Shown: positions 34,588-42,839, counted from the first letter of the stretch. The stretch is 64,000 bases of DNA from Litorimonas sp964414555 (GCA_964414555.1 CAYPWW010000003.1:1-64000), one strand, 5' to 3'. The notes: generated by a model not told the origin, from the letters alone. Translations and numbers: made by a program.

Positions 34588-35306
34588 GCGCGTTTCAACC
34601 CATCTTGCAGAACATCTATCGCGTTGACGGTCTCATTGACCTCACGCCTCAAGGGGCAGAGCGACCCGTCTTCCCGCGCAGAGATCGACGCAAGCGTCCA
34701 GCACTTTGGCTCGAGCGGGACGCCTTTGCTTGGCTGCGCGCAGAGGGCGCGTTGGAGGAAGTCACGCGCGGTTATGTGCTGAGCCAGTCCACGGTCCGCA
34801 GGCTGCGTCACGGGCGCGAGGGCGCGCTGGGCCAGCATGAGGCCTTGCAAGAGCGTAACATCTATATCCCCGGTGGGGCCATCCGTCCGGCTCATGTGAA
34901 CACTCGGATTACGGCGCTGGACCGTCTCGCGCGGCGGCGCTTTCTGTCAAAGGCGGAATATGAAGCTGGGCAAGCTTTGGCGCGGGATTATGCGCGGGCC
35001 GGGCACGGTCAGATTGCGACGCAGGACTTTATGGCCAGCGGTGCAGACGGCGGTGATCGCGCGGGTGCTGCGGAACGCGCTATGCTGAACCGTGTCACCG
35101 CGTCGACACGTTTGACCGCGGCCCGCGTTGCCATGGGTGAGGGGCTCGCCGGCCCTGTCATCGCTGTCTGCTGCCGGGATGAGCGGATTGATGAGGTTGA
35201 GCGCGCAGAGCGTTGGGCGAAAGGCGCGGGTCGAAATCTGATCAAGGTTGGCTTGGGGTGTTTGGTCAAACTCTATGGAACACAACCGGGTCAAAGCGCT
35301 CAGTAA
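34584..35306 (+). CDS. gafZ: GafZ-like DUF6456 protein, candidate GTA antiterminator
   Basis: The protein has 240 residues from the ATG at 34584, which overlaps the gafY stop. The second half (about 98-232) matches DUF6456: ALDRLARRRFLSKAEYEAG, LARDYARAG, then DEVERAERWAKGAGRNLI and KVGLGCLVKLYG, the last resembling a sigma-region-4-like helix pattern. In Caulobacter, GafZ has this domain and is reported to join RNA polymerase and let it read through terminators in the GTA cluster. In Rhodobacter it corresponds to the C-terminal part of GafA. An intrinsic terminator inside the structural cluster here (41132-41157) fits such a role. Confidence 0.72.
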   Translation: MSAFQPILQNIYRVDGLIDLTPQGAERPVFPRRDRRKRPALWLERDAFAWLRAEGALEEVTRGYVLSQSTVRRLRHGREGALGQHEALQERNIYIPGGAIRPAHVNTRITALDRLARRRFLSKAEYEAGQALARDYARAGHGQIATQDFMASGADGGDRAGAAERAMLNRVTASTRLTAARVAMGEGLAGPVIAVCCRDERIDEVERAERWAKGAGRNLIKVGLGCLVKLYGTQPGQSAQ

Positions 35307-35363
35307 ATCCGGAGGCGGTGAAGGTTTAATCCACGGCGTCTGAGCTGGGTTTAAGCTGTTCAG

Positions 35364-35690
35364 ATGACAGATAAAGACCGTTTCATCTCCCTCGACGCCG
35401 CGCAAGTCGCGCTAAATCAGAGCCTCGTTAAACTGACATCTCAATTGGAAGAGACGCCAGAAAAGGCTGCGCGCGGGCTCTCTATTACTCTCAAGGCTTT
35501 GGCCGATCTGCAGTCCCACCGTGACGCCATCCAAGCCCGCGAAGCCGCGTCCGAATACACACGCTATGAGGACCTTCCACCCCCGCCGCCGGATGAAGTC
35601 CGCAAATTCAGAAAGCTGTTTAACAAGATGGTGGACGCCAAGGTCGAAGCTCGTCTGAGGCAAATAGGCCAAGACAAGGGCTCGTCATAG
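35364..35690 (+). CDS. GTA gp1-like protein, putative small terminase
   Basis: The protein has 108 residues, helical and without a recognised domain. It has an acidic-to-neutral helical first half, a Pro run (DLPPPPPDEVRKF), and a basic C-terminal helix. It is assigned by position: it is the first structural-cluster gene, directly before TerL, where RcGTA has its small-terminase-like gp1 of similar size. RcGTA TerS lacks sequence-specific packaging, consistent with packaging host DNA at random. No clear promoter was seen in the 57-base gap from gafZ. Confidence 0.6.
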   Translation: MTDKDRFISLDAAQVALNQSLVKLTSQLEETPEKAARGLSITLKALADLQSHRDAIQAREAASEYTRYEDLPPPPPDEVRKFRKLFNKMVDAKVEARLRQIGQDKGSS

Positions 35691-35691
35691 A

Positions 35692-36924
35692 ATGACGAAA
35701 TTCCGTGACAGGGCGACGATCGGTGCCACCCAAGATTGGGTGAACGCGGCGCGTGACAACCAACTGCCGCCGGACACAGACTGGCGTATCTGGCTGGTGC
35801 TGGGCGGTCGCGGGGCAGGGAAGACGCGAACAGGCGCAGAGTGGATCCGCGCGAAAGTCGCTGCGGGAGCTGAACATATCGCCTTGGTCGCGCCCACTTT
35901 AACAGATGCGCGAGAGGTCATGTTGGAGGGCGAAAGCGGGCTGCTCAATATCGGATATCCGCGCGAACGTCCGCGCTTCATCGCCTCACGTCGACGTTTG
36001 GAATGGCCGGACGGGGCGGTTGGTCACATTTATACGGCGGAAGATCCGGATGGCCTGCGTGGACCGCAATTCGATGCAGCATGGGCGGATGAGTTTTGTG
36101 CTTGGACCTATCCAGAGGACACATTGTCTAACCTGAGATTGGCCTTACGCTTGGGCGCGCATCCGCGTTTGGTCGTGACGACAACACCGCGCCCCATCCC
36201 AGCGCTGCTCTCTTTGATGGAGGAGATCGGGGTCGCAGTTTCGCGCGCACGCACGCGCGAGAATACCGCCCATCTCTCGCCGAGTTTCTTGGCCGATATG
36301 GAAGCGAGTTATGGCGGCACGGCGCTTGGTCGGCAGGAACTCGACGGAGAGATCGTGACGGAATTCCCGGGGGCGCTTTGGACGTTACAGGTTTTGGCGA
36401 AACAGCGTGTCGAGGCAACGCCTGACCTCGACCGGATATTGGTGGCGATTGACCCACCTGCCAGCTCTGGCCCAAAAGCAGATGCGTGCGGGATAATCGT
36501 TGCAGGCCGCGCTGGAGATCGCGCTTATGTATTGGCCGATGCCACAGTCCACCGGGCCCCGCCGCAGGACTGGGCGACCCGCGCGGTTGCGCTTTATCAT
36601 CAATATAATGCCGACGCGCTGCTGGCCGAAACCAATCAGGGCGGAGAGATGATTGCGGCCGTCATCCACCAGATCGACCCGAATGTGAATATCCTCACCG
36701 TACATGCGACAAAGTCTAAAACGGCGAGAGCGGAGCCCGTCGCCAATCTTTATGTGCGGGAGCGTGTCTTTCATGTTGGGCGTTTTGATGCGCTGGAGTC
36801 CGAGTTAATCTTGATGGGGGTGCCCGGCCTTCGCCGTTCTCCGGACCGTGCGGATGCGCTCGTCTGGGCTGTGCATAGCCTGTTGCTGAAACAGACATAT
36901 CAGCCGCGCGTGCGGGGGCTCTAG
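35692..36924 (+). CDS. terL: GTA terminase large subunit (gp2)
   Basis: The protein has 410 residues. The Walker A loop GGRGAGKT is at about 38-45, the Walker B segment FDAAWADE at about 127-134, and a coupling TTTP motif at about 163-166. The C-terminal nuclease domain has Asp254 (LVAIDPP), LLAETNQGGE, and a late Asp (SPDRADALVWA). It therefore has both the packaging motor and the headful nuclease. It packs DNA into capsids through the portal. The ATG is one base after the gp1 stop. Confidence 0.95.
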   Translation: MTKFRDRATIGATQDWVNAARDNQLPPDTDWRIWLVLGGRGAGKTRTGAEWIRAKVAAGAEHIALVAPTLTDAREVMLEGESGLLNIGYPRERPRFIASRRRLEWPDGAVGHIYTAEDPDGLRGPQFDAAWADEFCAWTYPEDTLSNLRLALRLGAHPRLVVTTTPRPIPALLSLMEEIGVAVSRARTRENTAHLSPSFLADMEASYGGTALGRQELDGEIVTEFPGALWTLQVLAKQRVEATPDLDRILVAIDPPASSGPKADACGIIVAGRAGDRAYVLADATVHRAPPQDWATRAVALYHQYNADALLAETNQGGEMIAAVIHQIDPNVNILTVHATKSKTARAEPVANLYVRERVFHVGRFDALESELILMGVPGLRRSPDRADALVWAVHSLLLKQTYQPRVRGL

Positions 36925-36955
36925 TCTACGCTGTTTGCCTGTGCGAGGGGACGGT

Positions 36956-37468
36956 ATGGAATATATGCTGCTCTTCGTTGCCGCCTTGGGACTGATCTTT
37001 TTCTTTGGGCGATCCAAGGCACCGTTTTCTGCGCCAGAGGTTTCACCGATTTCTGATCAAGCCCTTGAGGCGTTTGAAGTTGCGCCAAGCCTCTGGGTCA
37101 ATATGCCTGAATTTGCGCTTTATCAGGCTCTGCTCGAAACACTGCCTGCCGGGTATTCGGTGCATGGCAAGGTCCGCTTGGAAGATATTATCCGCGTGAA
37201 ACGTCACGTGAATCCAAAGCTGCGTTGGTCTTTGCGCGGGCGTGTCAAATCCCGCCATGTAGACTATTTGATTATTGATCGGCACGGGCACCCAATGATG
37301 GCGATTGAGCTAGATGGAAGCAGCCATAATGCTCGTAATCCGTCAGAAGCGGATAAAGTCAAAACCGCCCTGTTTGCCGCCGTGGGCCTGCCACTGAACA
37401 GAATTCGCGTTGGCGAAGATTTTCGCCGTATTACCGCCGCAATCCTCTCCGAGTTAAAGGACTCTTAA
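36956..37468 (+). CDS. Membrane-anchored DUF2726 protein inserted in the GTA cluster
   Basis: The protein has 170 residues from the ATG at 36956, which has a GAGGGGA site. One N-terminal membrane helix (about 3-18, LLFVAALGLIFFF) is followed by a DUF2726 domain (about 50-165). That domain has FALYQALLETLPAGY, the VDYLIID strand, and IELDGSSHN, which together give an Asp and a Glu-x-Asp pattern like PD-(D/E)xK nucleases. The family is common outside phages, and its function is unknown. It is not part of the standard GTA set; here it lies between terL and portal. Confidence 0.75.
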   Translation: MEYMLLFVAALGLIFFFGRSKAPFSAPEVSPISDQALEAFEVAPSLWVNMPEFALYQALLETLPAGYSVHGKVRLEDIIRVKRHVNPKLRWSLRGRVKSRHVDYLIIDRHGHPMMAIELDGSSHNARNPSEADKVKTALFAAVGLPLNRIRVGEDFRRITAAILSELKDS

Positions 37469-37511
37469 CCACGTTATAGTTGTGTAGGGACGCACAGCTT
37501 TTGGAGAAATC

Positions 37512-37949
37512 GTGCTCGGTCGTTTATCGAAAAAGTCCCGCCACGCGGCAAAATCTGCGTTGAAAGATACGGAGTCGAAGCTTGCCTTGCTGAAGCTTGA
37601 GCTCGCCGCACAGCAAGTGAGCTTGGCCCGTCAGACGGATGATCTTGCGCCGCTCTCGGCCGCGTCAGAGGCTTTGTTAGAAGCCCGCCGCCTGTTCACA
37701 TTTGAGCTTTGCCCAAAAGAAGTCCTGACGGTTCAGCGCGCTCTCGCGGATACGCAACTGCGTCTCGCCCGCGCCCACAAAGATAAAGCCGCGATCCGAA
37801 CAGCGCGCGATTACTACCGATCTGCGATCACGCTCGCCTCTATGTTGGGCGAGGATGAGCAGCGCGAAGACATTCGTATCAATATGAAAATCGCGGAAAG
37901 CCTTCTGGGCCGCAGACCGCAAGCTACGTCCCTGTTTGACGCCGCGTAA
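37512..37949 (+). CDS. Small helical protein inserted in the GTA cluster
   Basis: The protein has 145 residues from GTG at 37512, with a GGAGA site. It is helical throughout, with a basic start (RLSKKSRHAAKSALK), a coiled-coil-like first half, and a TPR-like helix pair (about 78-130). I do not recognise a family. It lies 43 bases after the DUF2726 gene and 149 bases before portal, and both genes are absent from the usual GTA order. No signal peptide is seen. Confidence 0.6.
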   Translation: MLGRLSKKSRHAAKSALKDTESKLALLKLELAAQQVSLARQTDDLAPLSAASEALLEARRLFTFELCPKEVLTVQRALADTQLRLARAHKDKAAIRTARDYYRSAITLASMLGEDEQREDIRINMKIAESLLGRRPQATSLFDAA

Positions 37950-38098
37950 ATCTGTTCTCTTTCAATGATTTGAGAGAAAAGTGCGGAGATAGATCCGCGC
38001 CCGTCCGGTTCCCCCTATAACCAGCTTATCGACGCAATTGTGTCCACGTGTTTTCGGACCCAAGCGTCTCCCCGCTGTTTTCAACCGGACCCTCCATT
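37950..38098 (+). promoter_or_regulatory. Non-coding gap before the portal gene, with two hairpins
   Basis: This is the largest non-coding gap in the GTA cluster after the gafY leader. It holds TTCTCT/AGAGAA (37955-37960 paired with 37973-37978) and GCGGA/TCCGC (37983-37987 paired with 37994-37998). Neither is followed by a T-run, so they are not clear terminators. An internal promoter or RNA processing site is possible. No good -10 element was found. Confidence 0.3.
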
Positions 38099-39259
38099 AT
38101 GCTCAATCCTTTCCGACGCGCCGTTGCGTCGCCTTTACCCGTGCCCGAACAAAAGGCGGCACGTCCGCTCGTTGCGTTAGAACTGCGGCGTCAGGGGCAG
38201 GGCACGGCGCGGGACTTTGGCGCACTCTGCCGCGAAGGTTATGCGCGCAATCCGATTGCTTATCGCTGTGTTCGCTTGATCGCAGAGAGTGCCGCGTCGG
38301 TCCGGCTGCAGGCCAATGATCCAGATGTTTCGCGGGTCTTGTCGCGGGGCTTACCCGGACAATCAGCCGTCGAAACCTTTGAGGCCTTTTACGGCTATCT
38401 TCAGGTCGGCGGGACGGCCTTTTTAGAAGCCGTCCTCTCGCCAGATTTGGATGGGGATGAACGTCCGATCGCGGTGGTTGCGCATCGCCCGGACGGGTTT
38501 GCCATGGGAACAGATTCCAAGGGCCGTTCAACAGGTTGGGAGCAGACGCGAGACGATAAAACCCGACGGTTTCCGCGTGACCAACTGAGTGGACGTAGCG
38601 CGCTGCATAATATGCGCCTGTTTAATCCGGCAGATGATTGTGCCGGATTATCCCCGCTCTCTGCCGCTGCTCAGGCCGTTGATTTGCATAATCGCGGCGG
38701 GGCTTGGGCCAAGGCGCTGCTTGAAAATTCTGCGCGCCCTAGCGGGGCATTGATCGTCAATGCGCAAGGCGGGGATCGTTTGAGTGATGAGCAATTCGAT
38801 CGGTTGAAGGCAGAGCTGGAAGGAAACTTCTCTGGCCCTAGTCGTGCTGGCCGTCCCATGGTTTTGGAAGGCGGCCTCGATTGGAAATCCATGTCGCTCT
38901 CGCCCGCCGATATGGATTTCACCGCAACACGCCGCGAAGCCGCCCGCGATATTGCGCTGGCCTTTGGCGTGCCGCCGATGCTGCTGGGTATTCCAGGGGA
39001 CAATACTTACGCGAATTACCGCGAGGCGAACCAAGCCTTCTGGCGTCAGACGATTATCCCACTGGTCGCGAAAACAGCAGCAGGTCTCCAAGACTGGATG
39101 GCCCCATTCTTTGGCGATGATCTACGGATTGCGCCGGATCTCGACCGCGTTCCAGCCTTGGCAGAAGAGCGCGCGATTCTCTGGAAACGTCTCTCCGATG
39201 CAAGCTTTGTGACAGAGGCGGAGGCTCGCGACATTGCTGGGTTGGAGGTCGCGCCATGA
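38099..39259 (+). CDS. GTA portal protein (gp3, HK97 family)
   Basis: The protein has 386 residues from the ATG at 38099. It has the portal family pattern: NPIAYRCVRLIAESAASVRLQ in the N-terminal part, a YGYLQVGGTAFLEAVLS region, and the ALAFGVPPMLLGIPGDNTY motif in the C-terminal half, followed by a QAFWRQTIIPLVAK helix. Portal forms the dodecameric ring at one capsid vertex through which DNA passes. The stop overlaps gp3.5 by ATGA. Confidence 0.95.
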   Translation: MLNPFRRAVASPLPVPEQKAARPLVALELRRQGQGTARDFGALCREGYARNPIAYRCVRLIAESAASVRLQANDPDVSRVLSRGLPGQSAVETFEAFYGYLQVGGTAFLEAVLSPDLDGDERPIAVVAHRPDGFAMGTDSKGRSTGWEQTRDDKTRRFPRDQLSGRSALHNMRLFNPADDCAGLSPLSAAAQAVDLHNRGGAWAKALLENSARPSGALIVNAQGGDRLSDEQFDRLKAELEGNFSGPSRAGRPMVLEGGLDWKSMSLSPADMDFTATRREAARDIALAFGVPPMLLGIPGDNTYANYREANQAFWRQTIIPLVAKTAAGLQDWMAPFFGDDLRIAPDLDRVPALAEERAILWKRLSDASFVTEAEARDIAGLEVAP

Positions 39260-39513
39260 ACGACACGACCCTTATGAAAAGTCCGACGCAATTTGATCGG
39301 ACGATCACCCTGGGCCTGATCTTGACGGTCCTGTTTCAAACAGCGGGCGGATTTATGTGGGCGGGTGCGGCCGCCGCGCGCCTGACCTCGCTAGAAGCTC
39401 AACTGGCCCATCATCCTGATATTTCAGAGCGTCTAGCGCGCTTGGAGGGCAAATCCACGCAAATGGCGCAAAGCCTCTCGCGCATTGAACGGGAGCTGAT
39501 CCGTGAAAACTGA
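39256..39513 (+). CDS. GTA gp3.5-like single-helix protein
   Basis: The protein has 85 residues. A membrane-like helix (about 17-38, ITLGLILTVLFQTAGGFMWAG) is followed by a short coiled coil (about 42-84). RcGTA has a small gene of this position and type, called gp3.5, whose function is unknown. It overlaps portal by 4 bases and the protease gene by 11. Confidence 0.7.
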   Translation: MNDTTLMKSPTQFDRTITLGLILTVLFQTAGGFMWAGAAAARLTSLEAQLAHHPDISERLARLEGKSTQMAQSLSRIERELIREN

Positions 39514-39955
39514 ATTGCATATTTCTGGCTATGCCAGCCTGTTCGGCGAGACCGACCTCATGGGCGATACCGTCGCCCGCGGGGCTTTTGCCGCGTCGCT
39601 TCTCTCACGTGTGGAAAAGCTTCCCATGCTGTCGGGTCACCAAACAGATCAACCGATTGGCGTCTGGGACCGCGTTGTCGAGGACGCGCGCGGCTTGTTT
39701 GTTTCGGGCCGGATTTTGTTAGGCTCAGAGCTCGCGGATACGACCGCACGGCTGATCCAAGAGGGCGCGATCAGTGGCCTGTCCATTGGATACCGAACCC
39801 GGCGAAAAACCCCGAAGGCTCGCGGCCGACAGCTTACAGAAATTGATCTTTGGGAGGTGTCTGTCGTCGCCTTCCCGATGCAGCGCACTGCGCGAATTAC
39901 CCACATTGGCGACGCCTCACACTCCTCACCTCAACTTGCAAGGACTCCTGCATGA
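39503..39955 (+). CDS. GTA prohead protease (gp4, HK97 family)
   Basis: The protein has 150 residues from GTG at 39503. It shows the HK97 protease pattern: GYASLFGETDLMGDTVARGAF near the start (split by a turn), a His in MLSGHQTDQPIG, and the Ser in ISGLSIGY, then IDLWEVSVVAFPM. It matures the capsid by cutting the N-terminal part of the major capsid protein. The stop overlaps the capsid start by ATGA. Confidence 0.93.
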   Translation: MKTELHISGYASLFGETDLMGDTVARGAFAASLLSRVEKLPMLSGHQTDQPIGVWDRVVEDARGLFVSGRILLGSELADTTARLIQEGAISGLSIGYRTRRKTPKARGRQLTEIDLWEVSVVAFPMQRTARITHIGDASHSSPQLARTPA

Positions 39956-41106
39956 CGACCGAATTGGAAACAAAAATGACCCCTGAATTGAAAACGGCCC
40001 AAGCCGACTTTGCCGCAACCTTTGCGGCGTTTCGTGACGCAAATGACGCGCGTCTGACTGAAATCGAAGCTAAATCTGCCGCTGACCCGCTACTCGGCCA
40101 ACAGGTCGAACGGTTGAACGCGGCGTTGGACGCGCAAACGCGCCGTATCGAAACGTTGACGCTCTCCGGTGTGCGTGGCGGCGGCGCAATTGCTGCGCCC
40201 GCTGAAGCCAAATCCGCTTGGTCGTCTTTCATCCGCACGGGTGACGCGACGGCGCTGGAAGGCAAGTCGCTTGCCTCGATGGACGGTGAGGGCGGCATGA
40301 TCGCCCCGATCGAAACAGAGACGCGCATTGATGCTGTTCTAGCCGAGACCTCGCCCATGCGTGGCCTGGCGACAGTCCGCACAATCGGCGCCTGTGCCTT
40401 CCGCAAGCCCGTCTCTATGGCCGGCGCCAGTGCTGGCTGGACAGGCATTGCCGCTGCCATCGACGCCGACGCACCACAGCTCGAACTGCTCGATTTCCCA
40501 ACGGATGAGCTTTACGCCATGCCGGCCGCGACGCAGGCCCTGCTGGATGACAGCGTAGCCGACGTCGATGCGTGGCTGGCCGACGAAGTGCGCGATGTCT
40601 TCTCAGCACAAGAAACGGCCGCCTTCGTCAGTGGCGACGGTGTGGACAAGCCCAAAGGCTTCCTGACCTATGGCCTCGATCAGATCGACACAGGCACAGC
40701 CGGTGAGATCAATACCGATGATCTGATTGACCTGATCTATGCGCCGGAGTCCCGATATCGTACGGGAGCGAGCTTTGTCATGAACCGCCGCACGATCAAC
40801 AGCGTGCGCAAGTTCAAGGACGCAGATGGTAATTACATCTGGCAGCCCTCTATCGCGTCCGGCACGCCGTCGACCTTGCTGGGCTATCCTTTGGTCGAGA
40901 TGGAAGAGATGCCCGACATTGCGAGCGGTAACGCCTGCGTTGCTTTTGGTGACTTCCGTCGCGGTTATCTGATTGCCGACCGTCAGGGCGTGCGGGTCTT
41001 GCGCGATCCGTATTCTGCCAAGCCTTACGTGCTGTTCTACACGACGAAACGTGTGGGCGGTGGCGTTCAAGATGTGGACGCGATCAAGCTGCTCGCCGCT
41101 GTCTAA
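39952..41106 (+). CDS. GTA major capsid protein (gp5, HK97 family)
   Basis: The protein has 384 residues from the ATG at 39952. The first about 95 residues are a helical delta-like region (ELKTAQADFAATFAAFRDAN) that the protease probably removes. The HK97 fold follows, with an ALEGKSLASMDGEGGMIAP start, a FVSGDGVDKPKGFL loop, and an end with GDFRRGYLIADRQGVRVL. This is the shell protein. A strong terminator follows, so capsid is the last gene of a possible short transcript. Confidence 0.96.
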   Translation: MTTELETKMTPELKTAQADFAATFAAFRDANDARLTEIEAKSAADPLLGQQVERLNAALDAQTRRIETLTLSGVRGGGAIAAPAEAKSAWSSFIRTGDATALEGKSLASMDGEGGMIAPIETETRIDAVLAETSPMRGLATVRTIGACAFRKPVSMAGASAGWTGIAAAIDADAPQLELLDFPTDELYAMPAATQALLDDSVADVDAWLADEVRDVFSAQETAAFVSGDGVDKPKGFLTYGLDQIDTGTAGEINTDDLIDLIYAPESRYRTGASFVMNRRTINSVRKFKDADGNYIWQPSIASGTPSTLLGYPLVEMEEMPDIASGNACVAFGDFRRGYLIADRQGVRVLRDPYSAKPYVLFYTTKRVGGGVQDVDAIKLLAAV

Positions 41107-41131
41107 ACCGACACCACTCAACTGCTTTTCG

Positions 41132-41157
41132 AAGCCCGCCATCCGGCGGGCTTTTTT
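41132..41157 (+). terminator. Strong intrinsic terminator inside the GTA structural cluster
   Basis: A 7-bp all-GC stem (GCCCGCC at 41134-41140, GGCGGGC at 41145-41151) with loop ATCC is followed by TTTTTT (41152-41157) and more T. AA on the left can extend the stem with TT on the right. It lies 28 bases after the capsid stop and 24 bases before gp6, on the coding strand. It would cut the head genes off from the tail genes unless read through. Confidence 0.92.
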
Positions 41158-41180
41158 ATTTCCACTTAGCTGAGGCTCCC

Positions 41181-41687
41181 ATGACATTGACTGATCTTGC
41201 CCCGCCGCCGTCGGGAGCCGTATCGCTGGCTGCGGCAAAGACATTTCTGCGCGTCGATACCGATACGGAAGATGCGCTGATCTTAGAGCTGATCGCGACG
41301 GCGGCAGCCTATATCGAAAACCTCTGCGCGCTCTCCCTCATCACGCGCGCGCAAAGCTTGCGCCGCCCAGTCGAAGCCGGGACCGTGCGCCTGCATCGCT
41401 ATCCCGTGACCTCGATTGAGGCCATTCGCTTGGACGGCACAGCTATTGATAGCGCGGCAAATTTGCGCGCGCGTCCAGTCACCGTGACAATCCCGCGATC
41501 TGGCGTCGTTGAGATCGATTTTACGGCCGGCTTCGGCACGGATCCTGCGGATATTCCGACACCATTACGCCAAGCCCTCTTGCTTCTCGTGGCGCATCTT
41601 TATGAGCATCGCGGCGATAGCGCCGCGCCGCCCATCCCGATGATGGTAGATGCACTGGTAGCACCCTATCGGGGGCTGCGACTATGA
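41181..41687 (+). CDS. GTA head-tail connector (gp6)
   Basis: The protein has 168 residues. It is of the gp6/HK97 connector family: an AAKTFLRVDTDTEDALI start, LIATAAAYIENLC helix, a FTAGFGTDPADIPTPLRQA stretch and a LLLLVAHLYEHRG helix. It forms the ring below the portal. The ATG follows a GAGG site. It is the first gene after the internal terminator and overlaps gp7 by ATGA. Confidence 0.92.
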   Translation: MTLTDLAPPPSGAVSLAAAKTFLRVDTDTEDALILELIATAAAYIENLCALSLITRAQSLRRPVEAGTVRLHRYPVTSIEAIRLDGTAIDSAANLRARPVTVTIPRSGVVEIDFTAGFGTDPADIPTPLRQALLLLVAHLYEHRGDSAAPPIPMMVDALVAPYRGLRL

Positions 41688-42001
41688 TCGGGCGGTTACG
41701 GACCCGACTGGGCCTCTATACGCCGTCAGTTGTCGCCGATGATCTGGGTGGGACTGTCACGACCTGGGCGTTCCAGCGTAAACTCTGGGCGGCGATCCAG
41801 CCCAAGACGATCTCTGAAGTGCGTGAGAACGGGCGCTTGGCCGTCACGCAGAGCTACCGCGTCGTCATTCGTTATGACCCGCATTTTCCCGAACGTGCGC
41901 GCCTCATCTGGGGCAGCCGAATTTTACGCGTCATCGCCGCCAGCGACCCCGACACGCGGGGTGAGCGTTTGCATCTGATCTGTGAGGAGGAACACCAGTG
42001 A
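41684..42001 (+). CDS. GTA head closure/adaptor protein (gp7)
   Basis: The protein has 105 residues, of the SPP1 gp16-like head-closure family. Recognisable features are RLRTRLGLYTP at the start, a KLWAAIQPK strand, SYRVVIRYD, and a LIWGSRILRVIAASDPD end. It joins the connector to the tail. It overlaps both neighbours by 4 bases. Confidence 0.9.
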   Translation: MIGRLRTRLGLYTPSVVADDLGGTVTTWAFQRKLWAAIQPKTISEVRENGRLAVTQSYRVVIRYDPHFPERARLIWGSRILRVIAASDPDTRGERLHLICEEEHQ

Positions 42002-42435
42002 GTATCACCGAACAGGCCGAAGCGCTCGCGCTCGCTGTCCACGCTGTCTTGGCCGAGGATATCGGCATCAACGACGCGCTGGGCGGTAATGGCACGCCGC
42101 CGCGCCTCTATGACGCCGCGCCCGAAGATCCGATCTTCCCCTATCTCACCTATGGCGCGATGCGGTCCGAGGATATTGGCGCGGATGACACCCCCATGGC
42201 CGTGCATCAGATGACCTTGCATGTGTGGTCCCGCTATTCAGGACGCGCGGAAGTGCTGGGCCTGCTCACGCGAGTGGGGGCGGCGCTAAAGGCGGAACGC
42301 CTCAGTGATACCGGACATATCGCCGTGCGCAGTGCCAACCCCGTTTACTCCGATGTCTTACGCGCCGCTGACGGCCGCACCCAGCACGGCTTGTTGCGCA
42401 TCTCATTCACCACACAAATTGGAGGCGCAGCATGA
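41998..42435 (+). CDS. GTA tail terminator-like protein (gp8, DUF3168)
   Basis: The protein has 145 residues from GTG at 41998. The DUF3168 pattern is visible: RLYDAAPEDPIFPYLTYG, HQMTLHVWSRYSGRAEVLGL, and RISFTTQIGGAA at the end. Proteins of this family cap the tail tube. It overlaps gp7 by GTGA and gp9 by ATGA. Confidence 0.9.
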   Translation: MSITEQAEALALAVHAVLAEDIGINDALGGNGTPPRLYDAAPEDPIFPYLTYGAMRSEDIGADDTPMAVHQMTLHVWSRYSGRAEVLGLLTRVGAALKAERLSDTGHIAVRSANPVYSDVLRAADGRTQHGLLRISFTTQIGGAA

Positions 42436-42839
42436 GCGCACAACAGGGCAGCCAAATGCTGCTGAAAATCGAACGTGACGGCGTTTTTACGACCGTCGCG
42501 GGATTGCGGACCAAATCTCTGCGCCTGAATGCCAAGCCCGTCGATGTGACCGATACGGGCTCGGGCGGCTGGAAAGAGCTTTTGCCGGGGGCAGGCATCC
42601 GCACGGCGGAAATCTCTGGCACAGGGGTGTTTCGCGATGCGGCATCAGATGCCAGCGTGCGAGAGGCGTTTTTCGCACAATCTGCCCAGACGTGCCAGTT
42701 TGTCATTCCTGATTTTGGAACCATCATGGGCGCGTTTCATATCACGAGCCTATCCTATGCCGGCAGCTATAATGGCGAGGCGCAGTTTGAGCTAACCCTC
42801 TCGAGCGCTGGCGTGCCGGTCTTCGCTGCCACGCAATGA
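42432..42839 (+). CDS. GTA major tail protein (gp9, TP901-1 family)
   Basis: The protein has 135 residues. The start QQGSQMLLKIERDG, the VDVTDTGSGGWKELLPGAG turn, and a NGEAQFELTLSSAGVPVF end are typical of GTA and TP901-1-type tail tube proteins. Multiple copies form the tail tube. It overlaps its neighbours by 4 bases on each side. Confidence 0.93.
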   Translation: MSAQQGSQMLLKIERDGVFTTVAGLRTKSLRLNAKPVDVTDTGSGGWKELLPGAGIRTAEISGTGVFRDAASDASVREAFFAQSAQTCQFVIPDFGTIMGAFHITSLSYAGSYNGEAQFELTLSSAGVPVFAATQ

